A DNA stretch of 64,000 bases from Roseibium denhamense (lineage in GTDB: Bacteria; Pseudomonadota; Alphaproteobacteria; Rhizobiales; Stappiaceae): NCBI RefSeq assembly GCF_009711415.1, contig NZ_SMLZ01000116.1:237379-301378 (forward strand), in the 5' to 3' direction. Below are positions 1 through 7,472 of the stretch, piece by piece. Each line of letters opens with the position of its first letter. The stretch's first letter is position 1. The notes under the pieces were generated by a model. The model was not told where the DNA came from. It made no database searches and saw only the letters and a list, made by a program, of their open reading frames with translations. Made by a program: the position numbers and the translations under genes.

Positions 1-341
1 CCGACGATGAACCCGATGATGGTCGCAAAGAAAATACCGACAACAGCAACAAACAGGGTGTTCAAGAACCCGACGAAAATCGCCCGCCCGTAGCTTGATG
101 ATTCAGTATAATCGACAAGAGCCTGGCTCGTGCCAAAACCGGCTGAAATATCAAGAAAACCCCAACCGGAGGCAATGTTTTGCCGCTCCAGGTTGGCAAT
201 GGTGTTCGATACGATGAAGTATCCGAAAAAGATAAGCGTGCCTATCAGGAGGACCTGATAAAAGAGCCCGCGTACTTTAGGATCGTTCACCAGCGAAGCA
301 CGTGCCGGCGCTTGCGCCGAGTCCTGCTCCATGACTGCCAT
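1..341 (-). CDS. aapQ: General L-amino acid ABC transporter permease, N-terminal part (AapQ-like, truncated by window edge)
   Basis: The first 113 codons of an inner-membrane permease are present; the rest lies outside the window. The start is the ATG read from 341 downwards and the protein begins MAVMEQDSAQAPARA. A first membrane segment follows at about residues 28-48 and a second begins near residue 90. The spacing and the region around residues 55-80 (NIASGWGFLDISAGF) match AapQ/YhdX permeases of the polar amino-acid family. It lies 243 bp downstream of an AapJ-type binding protein on the same strand, the usual aapJ-aapQ order. The gap holds a hairpin that may limit read-through from the strongly expressed binding-protein gene. 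The family assignment is secure; exact substrate is unknown. Confidence 0.85.
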   Translation of the reverse strand, partial: MAVMEQDSAQAPARASLVNDPKVRGLFYQVLLIGTLIFFGYFIVSNTIANLERQNIASGWGFLDISAGFGTSQALVDYTESSSYGRAIFVGFLNTLFVAVVGIFFATIIGFIV

Positions 342-528
342 AGAACCTCGCCCAAGTTGTCACGAGTGAGCCCGGCCTGCCAGAGGCAGCCTCTCCTCAT
401 TCGTGTCTGAACTGCTTCCGGTGTTTCTTTTTGCGCTTAAACGCGCGCCCCTATCGGCGGAAGCAATTCGTCCCCCCACGCGGTTTCCGGATTTGTCCGG
501 AATTTTTGGCGTGGACTAAATTTATTGA

Positions 529-560
529 GGGTTCCGGCGGCGTATCGCTGCCGGAACCCC
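529..560 (-). terminator. Hairpin between aapJ and aapQ (terminator or attenuator)
   Basis: A perfect 10-bp stem, GGGTTCCGGC pairing with GCCGGAACCC, lies 25-56 bp past the aapJ stop. In the minus-strand direction it is followed by an AT-rich stretch (TCAATAAATTTAG). In binding-protein/permease operons such hairpins reduce permease expression relative to the binding protein, which is the likely role here. Confidence 0.7.
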
Positions 561-584
561 ATCATCCCCGTTTAGAACGGTGGA

Positions 585-1601
585 TTAGCGGACCGGCGCT
601 GCGTAGAGGAACCCGCCATCAGACCACAGAGCATTCACGCCACGGGAGATGCCGAGCGGTGTGTCCGGGCCAACGTTGGCGTTGAAGGACTCTTCGTAGT
701 TACCGACGTTTTTGATGATGTTGTAAGCCCAGTCGTTGGACAGGCCGATACCTTCACCAAATGCACCGTCAACACCCAGAAGACGCTTGATGGATGGGTT
801 GTCGGAACCCTTCATTTCGTCAACGTTTGCGGAGGTGACGCCGAGTTCCTCAGCGTTGATCATTGCATTGAGGGTCCATTTAGCAATGTTGAACCACTCA
901 TCGTCGCCCTGACGGACAACCGGACCAAGCGGCTCTTTGGAGATGATCTCCGGAAGAACCATGTGGTCGCCTGGGTTGGTCAGTTTCAGGCGCTGTGCGT
1001 ACAGGCCGGAAGCGTCCGTGGTGTAAACATCGCAGCGGCCGGCGTCATATGCAGCGACAACTTCGTCAGCTTTTTCAAAAGCGACGATTTCGTACGGCAT
1101 GTTGTTGGCACGGAAGTAGTCGGCAACGTTCAGCTCGGTTGTCGTACCGGTGTTGGTGCAGACAGATGCGCCGGACAGCTCCAGAGCGGACGTAACGCCC
1201 AGGTCCTTGCGGACCATGAAGCCCTGACCGTCATAGTAGTTGACGCCAGCAAAGTTCAGACCCAGCTGGGTGTCGCGGGACATGGTCCAGGTGGTGTTCC
1301 GTGACAGAACGTCGACTTCGCCGGACTGAAGCGCGGTGAAACGCTCTTTAGCAGACAGCGGGGTGAACTTAACCGCTTCAGCATCACCGAAAACGGCAGA
1401 TGCCATTGCACGGCAGAGATCAACGTCGAGACCAGTCCAGTTCCCCTGTGCATCCGGGTTTGAGAAGCCCGGAAGGCCTTGGCTCACACCACACTGGATG
1501 AAGCCTTTGCCTTTGATGTCTTCCAGCGTTGTCGCACTAGCAGCCGTCGCTGTTGCTCCCAGTGCAGCGCCGAGTACGAGCGGAAGGAATTTATTAGTCA
1601 T
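585..1601 (-). CDS. aapJ: AapJ-like amino acid ABC transporter periplasmic substrate-binding protein
   Basis: This 338-residue protein binds polar L-amino acids in the periplasm and delivers them to the AapQM permease. The chosen start (ATG at 1601) gives a classic signal peptide (MTNKFLPLVLGAALGATATA, cleavage near ATAASA-TT); an upstream in-frame start would put 22 polar residues ahead of it. An AAAGG ribosome site sits upstream. Family marks include the CGVSQGLPGFSNPD region near the mature N-terminus and the WTMSRDT and GTTTELN segments. It is followed by a hairpin and aapQ. A close paralogue with the same length and the same landmark segments lies immediately upstream on the same strand. 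Confidence 0.93.
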   Translation of the reverse strand: MTNKFLPLVLGAALGATATAASATTLEDIKGKGFIQCGVSQGLPGFSNPDAQGNWTGLDVDLCRAMASAVFGDAEAVKFTPLSAKERFTALQSGEVDVLSRNTTWTMSRDTQLGLNFAGVNYYDGQGFMVRKDLGVTSALELSGASVCTNTGTTTELNVADYFRANNMPYEIVAFEKADEVVAAYDAGRCDVYTTDASGLYAQRLKLTNPGDHMVLPEIISKEPLGPVVRQGDDEWFNIAKWTLNAMINAEELGVTSANVDEMKGSDNPSIKRLLGVDGAFGEGIGLSNDWAYNIIKNVGNYEESFNANVGPDTPLGISRGVNALWSDGGFLYAAPVR

Positions 1602-2013
1602 GGATATGCAGCCTTTATTTGTTACCCATACTTTATTACGCCGGGCATGACATGAAGACATCTTCATCGTCTCGTAGCTGGACGATCTCGGCCTTTACGG
1701 CCATTTCCTCCAGACGTCTTCCGTCCCACCCAACGGCCCCATACGATGGCATTTAGCTGTTCGGGTCAAGTACTTGCTGCGCGGATCTTGTCAAAATTCT
1801 AAAGACTGCTTTCATTTGCGATTAACAAAAATGCACAAAACGCGAACATGGCGCACATCCGCGCACACGCTGCCTAGATCGTGTGCATTGCGCAAATTCA
1901 CCCTATCTCGATGAAATCCGCCGGGCTTGTGCCTGACCGTCCTAAGCCGGTGACGGACAAGCGCCCGGGCAATGCCCAGGCGCACCGGTTTGATCTCTCA
2001 AATCACGTCTGGG
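1602..2013. other. Intergenic region between the two aapJ paralogues (412 bp)
   Basis: I see no coding sequence here. The left half should hold the promoter of the downstream aapJ, and the right half the 3' end of the upstream aapJ transcript, including an inverted repeat at 1961-1983. Confidence 0.5.
1961..1983 (-). terminator. Inverted repeat downstream of second aapJ-like gene
   Basis: GCGCCTGGGC and GCCCGGGCGC (minus-strand reading) form a 10-bp stem with one G-T pair and a three-base loop, about 30 bp past the stop codon at 2014. No U-run follows, so it may only stabilise the mRNA end. Confidence 0.4.
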
Positions 2014-3033
2014 TTATCGAATCGGCGGGGCATACAGAACGCCGCCATCGTTCCACAGCGCATTTATGCCCCGGCTAATCTCCAGTGGTGTCTCGGGTCC
2101 GACATTGCGTTCGAACACATCACCATAGTTTCCGACAGCACGGATGATCCGGACGGCCCAATCCTTGTCGAGGCCAAGCGCCTCACCAAAATTTCCGTCA
2201 ACACCCAGGAGACGCTTGATGGACGGGTTATCCGATCCAAGCATTTCGTCCACATTTTGCTGGGTGACGCCAAGTTCCTCGGCGTTGATCAAAACGTTCA
2301 GTGTCCACTTGGCAATGTTGAACCACTTATCATCGCCCTGGCGGACAACCGGCCCCAGGGGTTCCTTGGAAATGATTTCCGGCAGGATCATATGGTCTTC
2401 GGGATTGGTCAGTTTAAGCCGGTTGGCATGCAGGCCCGACTTGTCAGTCGTATAGACATCACAGCGCCCGGCGTCATAGGCCTGCGTGACTTCGTCATTC
2501 TTTTCGAATGCGACCACTTCATAGGGCATGTCATTGACCCGGAAATAATCCGCAACGTTGAGTTCCGTCGTCGTGCCGGTGGCCGTGCAGACCGACGCAC
2601 CAGCAAGCTCCAGGGCCGATGTTATGCCCAGCTCCTTGCGGACCATCATGGCTTGGCCATCGTAGTACATCACGCCTGCAAAATTGGCCCCGAGATTGGT
2701 GTCGCGGGACATGGTCCAGGTTGTTGTGCGCGACAGAACATCAATCTCGCCCGATTGCAGCGCGGTAAACCGTTCCGGGGATGACAACGGCCGGAATTTC
2801 ACAGCAGTCGGGTCATCAAAAACGGCGGCAGCGATAGCCCGGCAATAGTCTACGTCAAGGCCAGTCCAAGCTCCCTCCGCATCGGGATTGGAAAACCCGG
2901 GATTGCCCTGACTGACGCCGCAGGTGAAAAACCCGTTTTCCCGGACGGTGTCCAGGGTCGCGGCGGCCGCCGGCACGAAGTTCACGCCCAATGTTGCAAT
3001 TGCAAGAATGATTTTCGAAGCAGTTCGTTTCAT
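2014..3033 (-). CDS. aapJ: Second AapJ-like amino acid-binding protein (tandem paralogue)
   Basis: A 339-residue periplasmic binding protein of the same family as the neighbour at 585-1601. The start at 3033 is fixed by a strong AGGAGGACA ribosome site and gives a signal peptide (MKRTASKIILAIATLGVNFV, cleavage after PAAAA). Long segments are the same in both copies (for example PLGPVVRQGDD and SDNPSIKRLLGVDG), while loops around residues 120-160 and the C-terminus differ, so this is a diverged duplicate rather than a recent copy. It has its own upstream region and no permease of its own in the window. It could feed the same AapQMP transporter with a different specificity, or serve as a chemoreceptor ligand carrier; this is inference. 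Confidence 0.9.
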   Translation of the reverse strand: MKRTASKIILAIATLGVNFVPAAAATLDTVRENGFFTCGVSQGNPGFSNPDAEGAWTGLDVDYCRAIAAAVFDDPTAVKFRPLSSPERFTALQSGEIDVLSRTTTWTMSRDTNLGANFAGVMYYDGQAMMVRKELGITSALELAGASVCTATGTTTELNVADYFRVNDMPYEVVAFEKNDEVTQAYDAGRCDVYTTDKSGLHANRLKLTNPEDHMILPEIISKEPLGPVVRQGDDKWFNIAKWTLNVLINAEELGVTQQNVDEMLGSDNPSIKRLLGVDGNFGEALGLDKDWAVRIIRAVGNYGDVFERNVGPETPLEISRGINALWNDGGVLYAPPIR

Positions 3034-3260
3034 CAGTATTGTCCTCCTGAGGCTGGAAATACCGCTCCGGAAGACCTTGATTTCAAATGACCATTGCGAA
3101 AAATCTGTAGGTCCAATGGCAAAAAGCGCTATGGATTGGCATGAACATGGCGCAGCCTTGGCAGACAGGTTGCGCTTCGCAGGACAAGCGTTTCCCGCAG
3201 ACCGCCGCTCTACCGTCCCGGCAAGCGAAAGGCCGGGGCACATCGCACAAGTAGGATAGA

Positions 3261-4436
3261 ATGACCAGCAAGACCTCCAAACCGGCAAAAACCGACACTC
3301 TTCTTGCCCATGCGGGCCGTGACCCGTCGTCCTTCCACGGGTTTGTAAACCCGCCCGTTGTTCATGCCTCGACGGTGCTTTATCCCGACACCGGCACGAT
3401 GGTGAGCAACGGCCAGCGCTATTCCTATGCCCGAAGGGGCAATCCGACGACAGATTCGCTGGAGGGAGCGCTGAGAGAGCTGGAAGGGGCGGCAGGTGTC
3501 AAACTGGCGAACTCTGGCCTGAACGCAATTGCACTGGCGATCCTCTCTTGCGTCAAGGCCGGTGATCATATCCTGATCGCGGACACGGCTTACGGCCCAA
3601 CAAGGTATTTCGCCGATACTGTGCTGCCAGGGCTTAATGTGGATGTTGAGTATTACCCCCCGGCTCTCGGGGCGGACATCAAGGCGCTTTTCAAACCCAA
3701 CACTACGGCAGTCTTCACAGAGGCACCGGGCTCCCTCACCTTTGAAATGCAGGATGTCCCGGCAATCGCCTCTGCCGCCCACGTAATCGGCGCAACTGTC
3801 CTTATGGATAACACCTGGGCGAGCCCCCTTTTCTGTCAGCCGATTTCACTCGGTGTCGATCTCTCCATTCAGGCCGGAACGAAATATATTGTCGGCCATT
3901 CCGACGTCATGCTTGGAACCATCGCCGCCAGCGAGAAAGCCTGGGCTGCGCTGGACACATTGACGGGCGCCATGGGCAGCCACGTTGCTCCGGACGACGT
4001 TTACCTCGGGCTCCGCGGTCTCAGAACACTCTCGGTCCGCCTGGAACGCCACCAGAAAAACACTGCCGCAGTGCTCGATTGGTTGAAGAACCAGCCGCAT
4101 GTGGGCCAGATCCGCTATCCGGCACTGGAAACAGACCCTGGCTACAGTATCTGGCAACGTGATTTTTCGGGCGCCTCAGGCTTATGCGGTTTTGACTTCG
4201 CTGACGGTACCAGCCAACAAGCGGCCTATGCGTTCCTTGATGCGCTAGATGTTTTTGGGCTCGGTTATTCCTGGGGCGGCTTTGAAAGCCTGGCCATTCC
4301 AGTGCGGCTGAAAGGAATGCGATCCGCGACCCCCGTAGATCCGCAGCTTCAATCCGTGCGCCTTCATATCGGGCTAGAAGATCCGGAGGATCTGATCGCC
4401 GATATGGCTCAGGCATTCGACAAAGCTTTCAGCTGA
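3261..4436 (+). CDS. metC: Cystathionine beta-lyase (PLP-dependent, Cys/Met metabolism)
   Basis: This 391-residue cytosolic enzyme cleaves cystathionine to homocysteine, pyruvate and ammonia. The family pattern is clear: YSYARRGNPT near residue 54 (phosphate-cofactor contacts), DNTWASP at 183-189, and the PLP lysine K208 in SIQAGTKYIVGHSD. The C-terminal SWGGFESL and HIGLEDPEDL segments are typical of MetC rather than of cystathionine gamma-synthase. The start at 3261 follows GTAGGATAGA. It is divergent from the aapJ paralogue, with about 227 bp between them that must hold both promoters. A broader C-S lyase activity cannot be excluded. Confidence 0.92.
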   Translation: MTSKTSKPAKTDTLLAHAGRDPSSFHGFVNPPVVHASTVLYPDTGTMVSNGQRYSYARRGNPTTDSLEGALRELEGAAGVKLANSGLNAIALAILSCVKAGDHILIADTAYGPTRYFADTVLPGLNVDVEYYPPALGADIKALFKPNTTAVFTEAPGSLTFEMQDVPAIASAAHVIGATVLMDNTWASPLFCQPISLGVDLSIQAGTKYIVGHSDVMLGTIAASEKAWAALDTLTGAMGSHVAPDDVYLGLRGLRTLSVRLERHQKNTAAVLDWLKNQPHVGQIRYPALETDPGYSIWQRDFSGASGLCGFDFADGTSQQAAYAFLDALDVFGLGYSWGGFESLAIPVRLKGMRSATPVDPQLQSVRLHIGLEDPEDLIADMAQAFDKAFS

Positions 4437-4536
4437 TTGATGGATTCCATGACAAAGTTTCATGGGATCAAAACATTGCGGCAGACGCCGGCGATGACGA
4501 AATGGTGGGGACCAGCCAACCGGAAAGGCACCGACC

Positions 4537-5376
4537 ATGACCATCCAGCGCATTGCAGCTTTTTCTCACGGGGACACCGGTGGCAATCCGGCCGGTGTCC
4601 TCATTAGTCCGTCCCACCCTCCGGTCGACAAGATGCGGGCCATTGCAGCTGAGGTTGGATTTTCCGAGACCGCCTTTTCTGCACCTGACGCGGACGGCGC
4701 TTGGCGTGTCCGTTACTTTTCGCCCCAGTCTGAAGTGCCCTTTTGCGGGCACGCCACGATCGCGCTTGGATCCGCGCTTACCCGGCAGTTCGGACCGGGC
4801 ACCTACAGACTGATCCTAAACAACAGCAATATCACGGTGGAAGGATCTGAAGACGGCGGCCTCTACACGGCTGCCCTACAATCCCCGCCGACCCGCAGCC
4901 GCCCCGCAGACGCTGATACCCTTCAAAAGGTCCTCACGCTTTTCGGTTTTGCTGAAGATCAGATTGATTATCGTATTCCGCCGGCAATTGTTCATGGCGG
5001 GGCGGATCATTTTTCCCTGACGTTGACGTCCCGCGAGGCTCTGGCGTCGATGGCATACGACCAGGAGGCCGGACGCCGGCTCATGGAGGACCATGGCTGG
5101 GTGACCATTATGCTGGCCTATTCTGAGAGCCCGCAGCAGTTCCATACCAGGAATGCATTTGCGTCCGGTGGGGTCTACGAGGATCCGGCAACAGGGGCTG
5201 CCAGTGCCGCTTTCGCTGGGTATCTGCGCGATATCGATTGGCCGCATGGCGGACGCATCGAAATCAGTCAAGGGGCCGACATGGGAATGCCGAGCCAAAT
5301 TCATGCTGAAATCGGGGATGAAAAAAGCGGCTCAATCCGGGTCTCGGGGACCGCGCGGATCATGCAGGACCGGTAG
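4537..5376 (+). CDS. PhzF-family isomerase-like protein
   Basis: This 279-residue protein belongs to the PhzF/diaminopimelate-epimerase-like fold. Visible marks are GNPAGV (residues 16-21), the acid of the active site E44 in GFSETAF, the SEVPFCGHATIALG segment near residues 65-78, and the C-terminal EDPATGAASAAFAGYL segment. PhzF itself isomerises dihydro-hydroxyanthranilate, but most family members, including YddE types, have no known substrate and no phenazine genes are nearby. It follows metC by 100 bp on the same strand. The gap contains only a short imperfect repeat, so co-transcription is possible. Confidence 0.9.
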   Translation: MTIQRIAAFSHGDTGGNPAGVLISPSHPPVDKMRAIAAEVGFSETAFSAPDADGAWRVRYFSPQSEVPFCGHATIALGSALTRQFGPGTYRLILNNSNITVEGSEDGGLYTAALQSPPTRSRPADADTLQKVLTLFGFAEDQIDYRIPPAIVHGGADHFSLTLTSREALASMAYDQEAGRRLMEDHGWVTIMLAYSESPQQFHTRNAFASGGVYEDPATGAASAAFAGYLRDIDWPHGGRIEISQGADMGMPSQIHAEIGDEKSGSIRVSGTARIMQDR

Positions 5377-5428
5377 GTGTTCACGCTGAGCGGAATGGAT
5401 TTTGCGCAATACCCGCTCTGCACAACGT

Positions 5429-5743
5429 TCAGATCGTCGGGTCTTTCCGCTTTTCGTTGAAAATCAGCCAAAGGTTCCGGAAATAGATGAGTAGGCCGAG
5501 CCCTTGGCCTGCGATAAAGACCGGATCCTGACGCTGAATGGCATAGACTAGCAGCAGGGACCCGCCCGCCACCGAGAAAAACCAGAAGGCTACCGGAACT
5601 ATGGACCGGCCGACGCGTTCGGAAGCGATCCACTGGATGACAAACCGCATCATGAACATGGCTTGAGCAAAGAAACCCAAGATGATCCAGAAATCGAATT
5701 GCTCGATGAAAACGGTATAGAACCAGTCAATCAGCGCGGTCAT
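5429..5743 (-). CDS. LAB_N (lipid A biosynthesis N-terminal) domain membrane protein
   Basis: A 104-residue protein with three hydrophobic segments (about 15-38, 44-66 and 72-93). The pattern MRFVIQWIASERVGRSIVPV and the ending IYFRNLWLIFNEK match the small membrane domain found at the N-terminus of some lipid-A-disaccharide synthases and also as a free-standing protein. It is the last gene of a minus-strand set with GT2, PAP2 and GT39 genes, 59 bp after the GT2 gene. Stand-alone LAB_N proteins usually sit beside polyprenyl-phosphate glycosyltransferases, which fits. The biochemical role is not known. Confidence 0.85.
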   Translation of the reverse strand: MTALIDWFYTVFIEQFDFWIILGFFAQAMFMMRFVIQWIASERVGRSIVPVAFWFFSVAGGSLLLVYAIQRQDPVFIAGQGLGLLIYFRNLWLIFNEKRKDPTI

Positions 5744-5802
5744 TACACGTCCAGTTAAGTTGTTGCCAGGCGGCGGTGTTATCCGGTCAAATACGGCTTA
5801 TT

Positions 5803-6564
5803 TCAGGTTAGCGGGCGCACCGTCGGAATTTTTCTACGGCGTCGGCGCAGCCACCAGACACCCACAAGATCCAGAATTCCCACAAGAGCCCGGTCGAAGA
5901 TACCGTATTTGGACGTACCGTGCCGCCTCTGCCGGTCCTGCACGTCGATATGGACGACGCCATAACCTTCCCGGATCACGAGAGCGGGCAAGAACCGGTG
6001 CCAGCTGTCAAAATACGGGATTTGCAAGAACACCTCACGGCGCAGGGCCTTGAGCCCGCACCCACTGTCTCGTGTGTTGTCCTTCAGAATTGCCCCGCGA
6101 ACCTTGTTGGCAAACCTGGATGCATACCGTTTGGCAAGGCTTGCCTTGCGACCCAGACGCTGCCCTGCGGCCAGGGCGACAGACGGCCCGGCGGCTTCAA
6201 GCGCGTCCAGCAGTTGCGGGATATAGGCCGGATTGTTCTCGCCGTCGCCATCGATGGTGGCAACGACATCGCCACGGGCGTTTTGAACGCCTGTGCGGAC
6301 CGCGCAGCTCTGCCCGCAAGATGTCTCATGGCGGATCGGTCTCAGCCAGTCATGGGTTGCGGCATAGTCCTGCAGCACGATGTCCGTCCCATCCGAAGAG
6401 CCGTCATCGATGACGATGACCTCGAATTTGCGGTCCTTCAGAGCGTTCTCGATTTCGTCCAAAAGGATTGGAAGGTTCTCAGCTTCATCCTTGGCGGGCA
6501 CGACGACGGTCACCGCCAATGCACCTTTTGAGGCAGCCAGTCCTTCCATGTAGCTCTGTGTCAT
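5803..6564 (-). CDS. Family 2 glycosyltransferase, polyprenyl-phosphate sugar synthase type
   Basis: This 253-residue enzyme resembles dolichyl-phosphate mannose synthase/ArnC/RgtE: it would transfer a sugar from a nucleotide sugar to undecaprenyl phosphate on the cytosolic face. The GT-A motifs are VVPAKDEAENL at 21-31, IDDGSSDGT at 52-60 and TIDGDGENNP (metal-binding D105/D107). The start at 6564 forms an ATGA overlap with the stop of the upstream PAP2 gene, which argues for translational coupling; an upstream GTG would extend 33 residues into that gene without support. There is no C-terminal membrane domain, only a basic tail (WWLRRRRRK) that could hold it at the membrane. Confidence 0.85.
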   Translation of the reverse strand: MTQSYMEGLAASKGALAVTVVVPAKDEAENLPILLDEIENALKDRKFEVIVIDDGSSDGTDIVLQDYAATHDWLRPIRHETSCGQSCAVRTGVQNARGDVVATIDGDGENNPAYIPQLLDALEAAGPSVALAAGQRLGRKASLAKRYASRFANKVRGAILKDNTRDSGCGLKALRREVFLQIPYFDSWHRFLPALVIREGYGVVHIDVQDRQRRHGTSKYGIFDRALVGILDLVGVWWLRRRRRKIPTVRPLT

Positions 6565-7472
6565 ACGCCTGTCCGTTCTGCGGCTTGAGATCGACTGCCA
6601 TCCAAGTGAATACGGGCTGCACCGCGCTGGCCGCGCGCAACCTGCCAAACCGCCCGCAGGCACGCTTTTGCAGAACGCGCACTCATGTTCGGAACGATCT
6701 TCCCGGCATCATTGAGATGAAAGCCGATCCGGCGCCGCGCCATGGCCCGCACCGTAAAGAATGTGAATGCCATGCCCAAGAGCGTTCCGGCGATCACGTC
6801 GCTGGGGTAATGGGCACCCACCATGACCCGGCTGAAAGCAATCCAGAAGGCGGCCACAATAATCAGCCAGCGATAGGCGGGGAAAATGAAAGCAAGGGCG
6901 GTTGCCAGTGCCGCGATTGTCGTGGAATGCCCCGATGGGAAGCTGGTGTAAGTCCCGTCAAACGCGAGGAAGTCGAACCGCACCGGCCCAACTTCTTCAT
7001 AGAGTTTGGGACGCGCCCGGCCAAGCGACCACTTGAACGCGATCGCGATCAGGCCGGTGGCAGCCACAGAGTAGAAGATAAAGGTCGCGTAGGTGAACAG
7101 TGCCCCAACGGCCATACGCAGCCGGAAGGCATACTTGCCGGCATCCAATGCTAGCAGACCGAGGCAGGTCAGGCCGCTTGACCACAAAATCCAGTCGGAT
7201 TTGCCGAAGTCGGTAAAGGCTCGGAAAGCGGCCCTATATTCACCGGGCAATGATCGCAGCCACGGATATGTCGGAACGTCGAACGCGACGACCGCGATCC
7301 CAACGGTCAAAAGAAGGACTGCAAGGATATCCTGCGGCCTCTGACCGGGGGGCAGCGGATCCCGGTTATGGACGGGGCGATCGCGGCGGCCTGCATACAG
7401 TATTGCTGCCCGCCGGGTGTTTCCGCGCATACGCGAAAAAGTTCGCCGGACAAAACTACTGCTGTTGCTCAT
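6561..7472 (-). CDS. PAP2-family membrane phosphatase (LpxE-like candidate)
   Basis: A 303-residue multi-span protein with the complete three-part phosphatase signature: KWSLGRARP (147-155), PSGH (179-182) and SRVMVGAHYPSD (214-225). The catalytic histidines are H182 and H221. Such enzymes remove phosphate from lipid A, undecaprenyl pyrophosphate or phosphatidic acid at the periplasmic face. It overlaps the upstream GT39 gene by 17 bp and the downstream GT2 gene by 4 bp. The setting with two lipid-linked sugar transferases suggests a lipid A phosphatase (LpxE-type) or recycling of the lipid carrier. Substrate is inferred only. Confidence 0.88.
   Translation of the reverse strand: MSNSSSFVRRTFSRMRGNTRRAAILYAGRRDRPVHNRDPLPPGQRPQDILAVLLLTVGIAVVAFDVPTYPWLRSLPGEYRAAFRAFTDFGKSDWILWSSGLTCLGLLALDAGKYAFRLRMAVGALFTYATFIFYSVAATGLIAIAFKWSLGRARPKLYEEVGPVRFDFLAFDGTYTSFPSGHSTTIAALATALAFIFPAYRWLIIVAAFWIAFSRVMVGAHYPSDVIAGTLLGMAFTFFTVRAMARRRIGFHLNDAGKIVPNMSARSAKACLRAVWQVARGQRGAARIHLDGSRSQAAERTGV

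Noticed and set aside
4437..4536. Terminator between metC and the PhzF gene
   Set aside because: Only a 6-bp imperfect stem (CCATGA/TCATGG) without a U-run.
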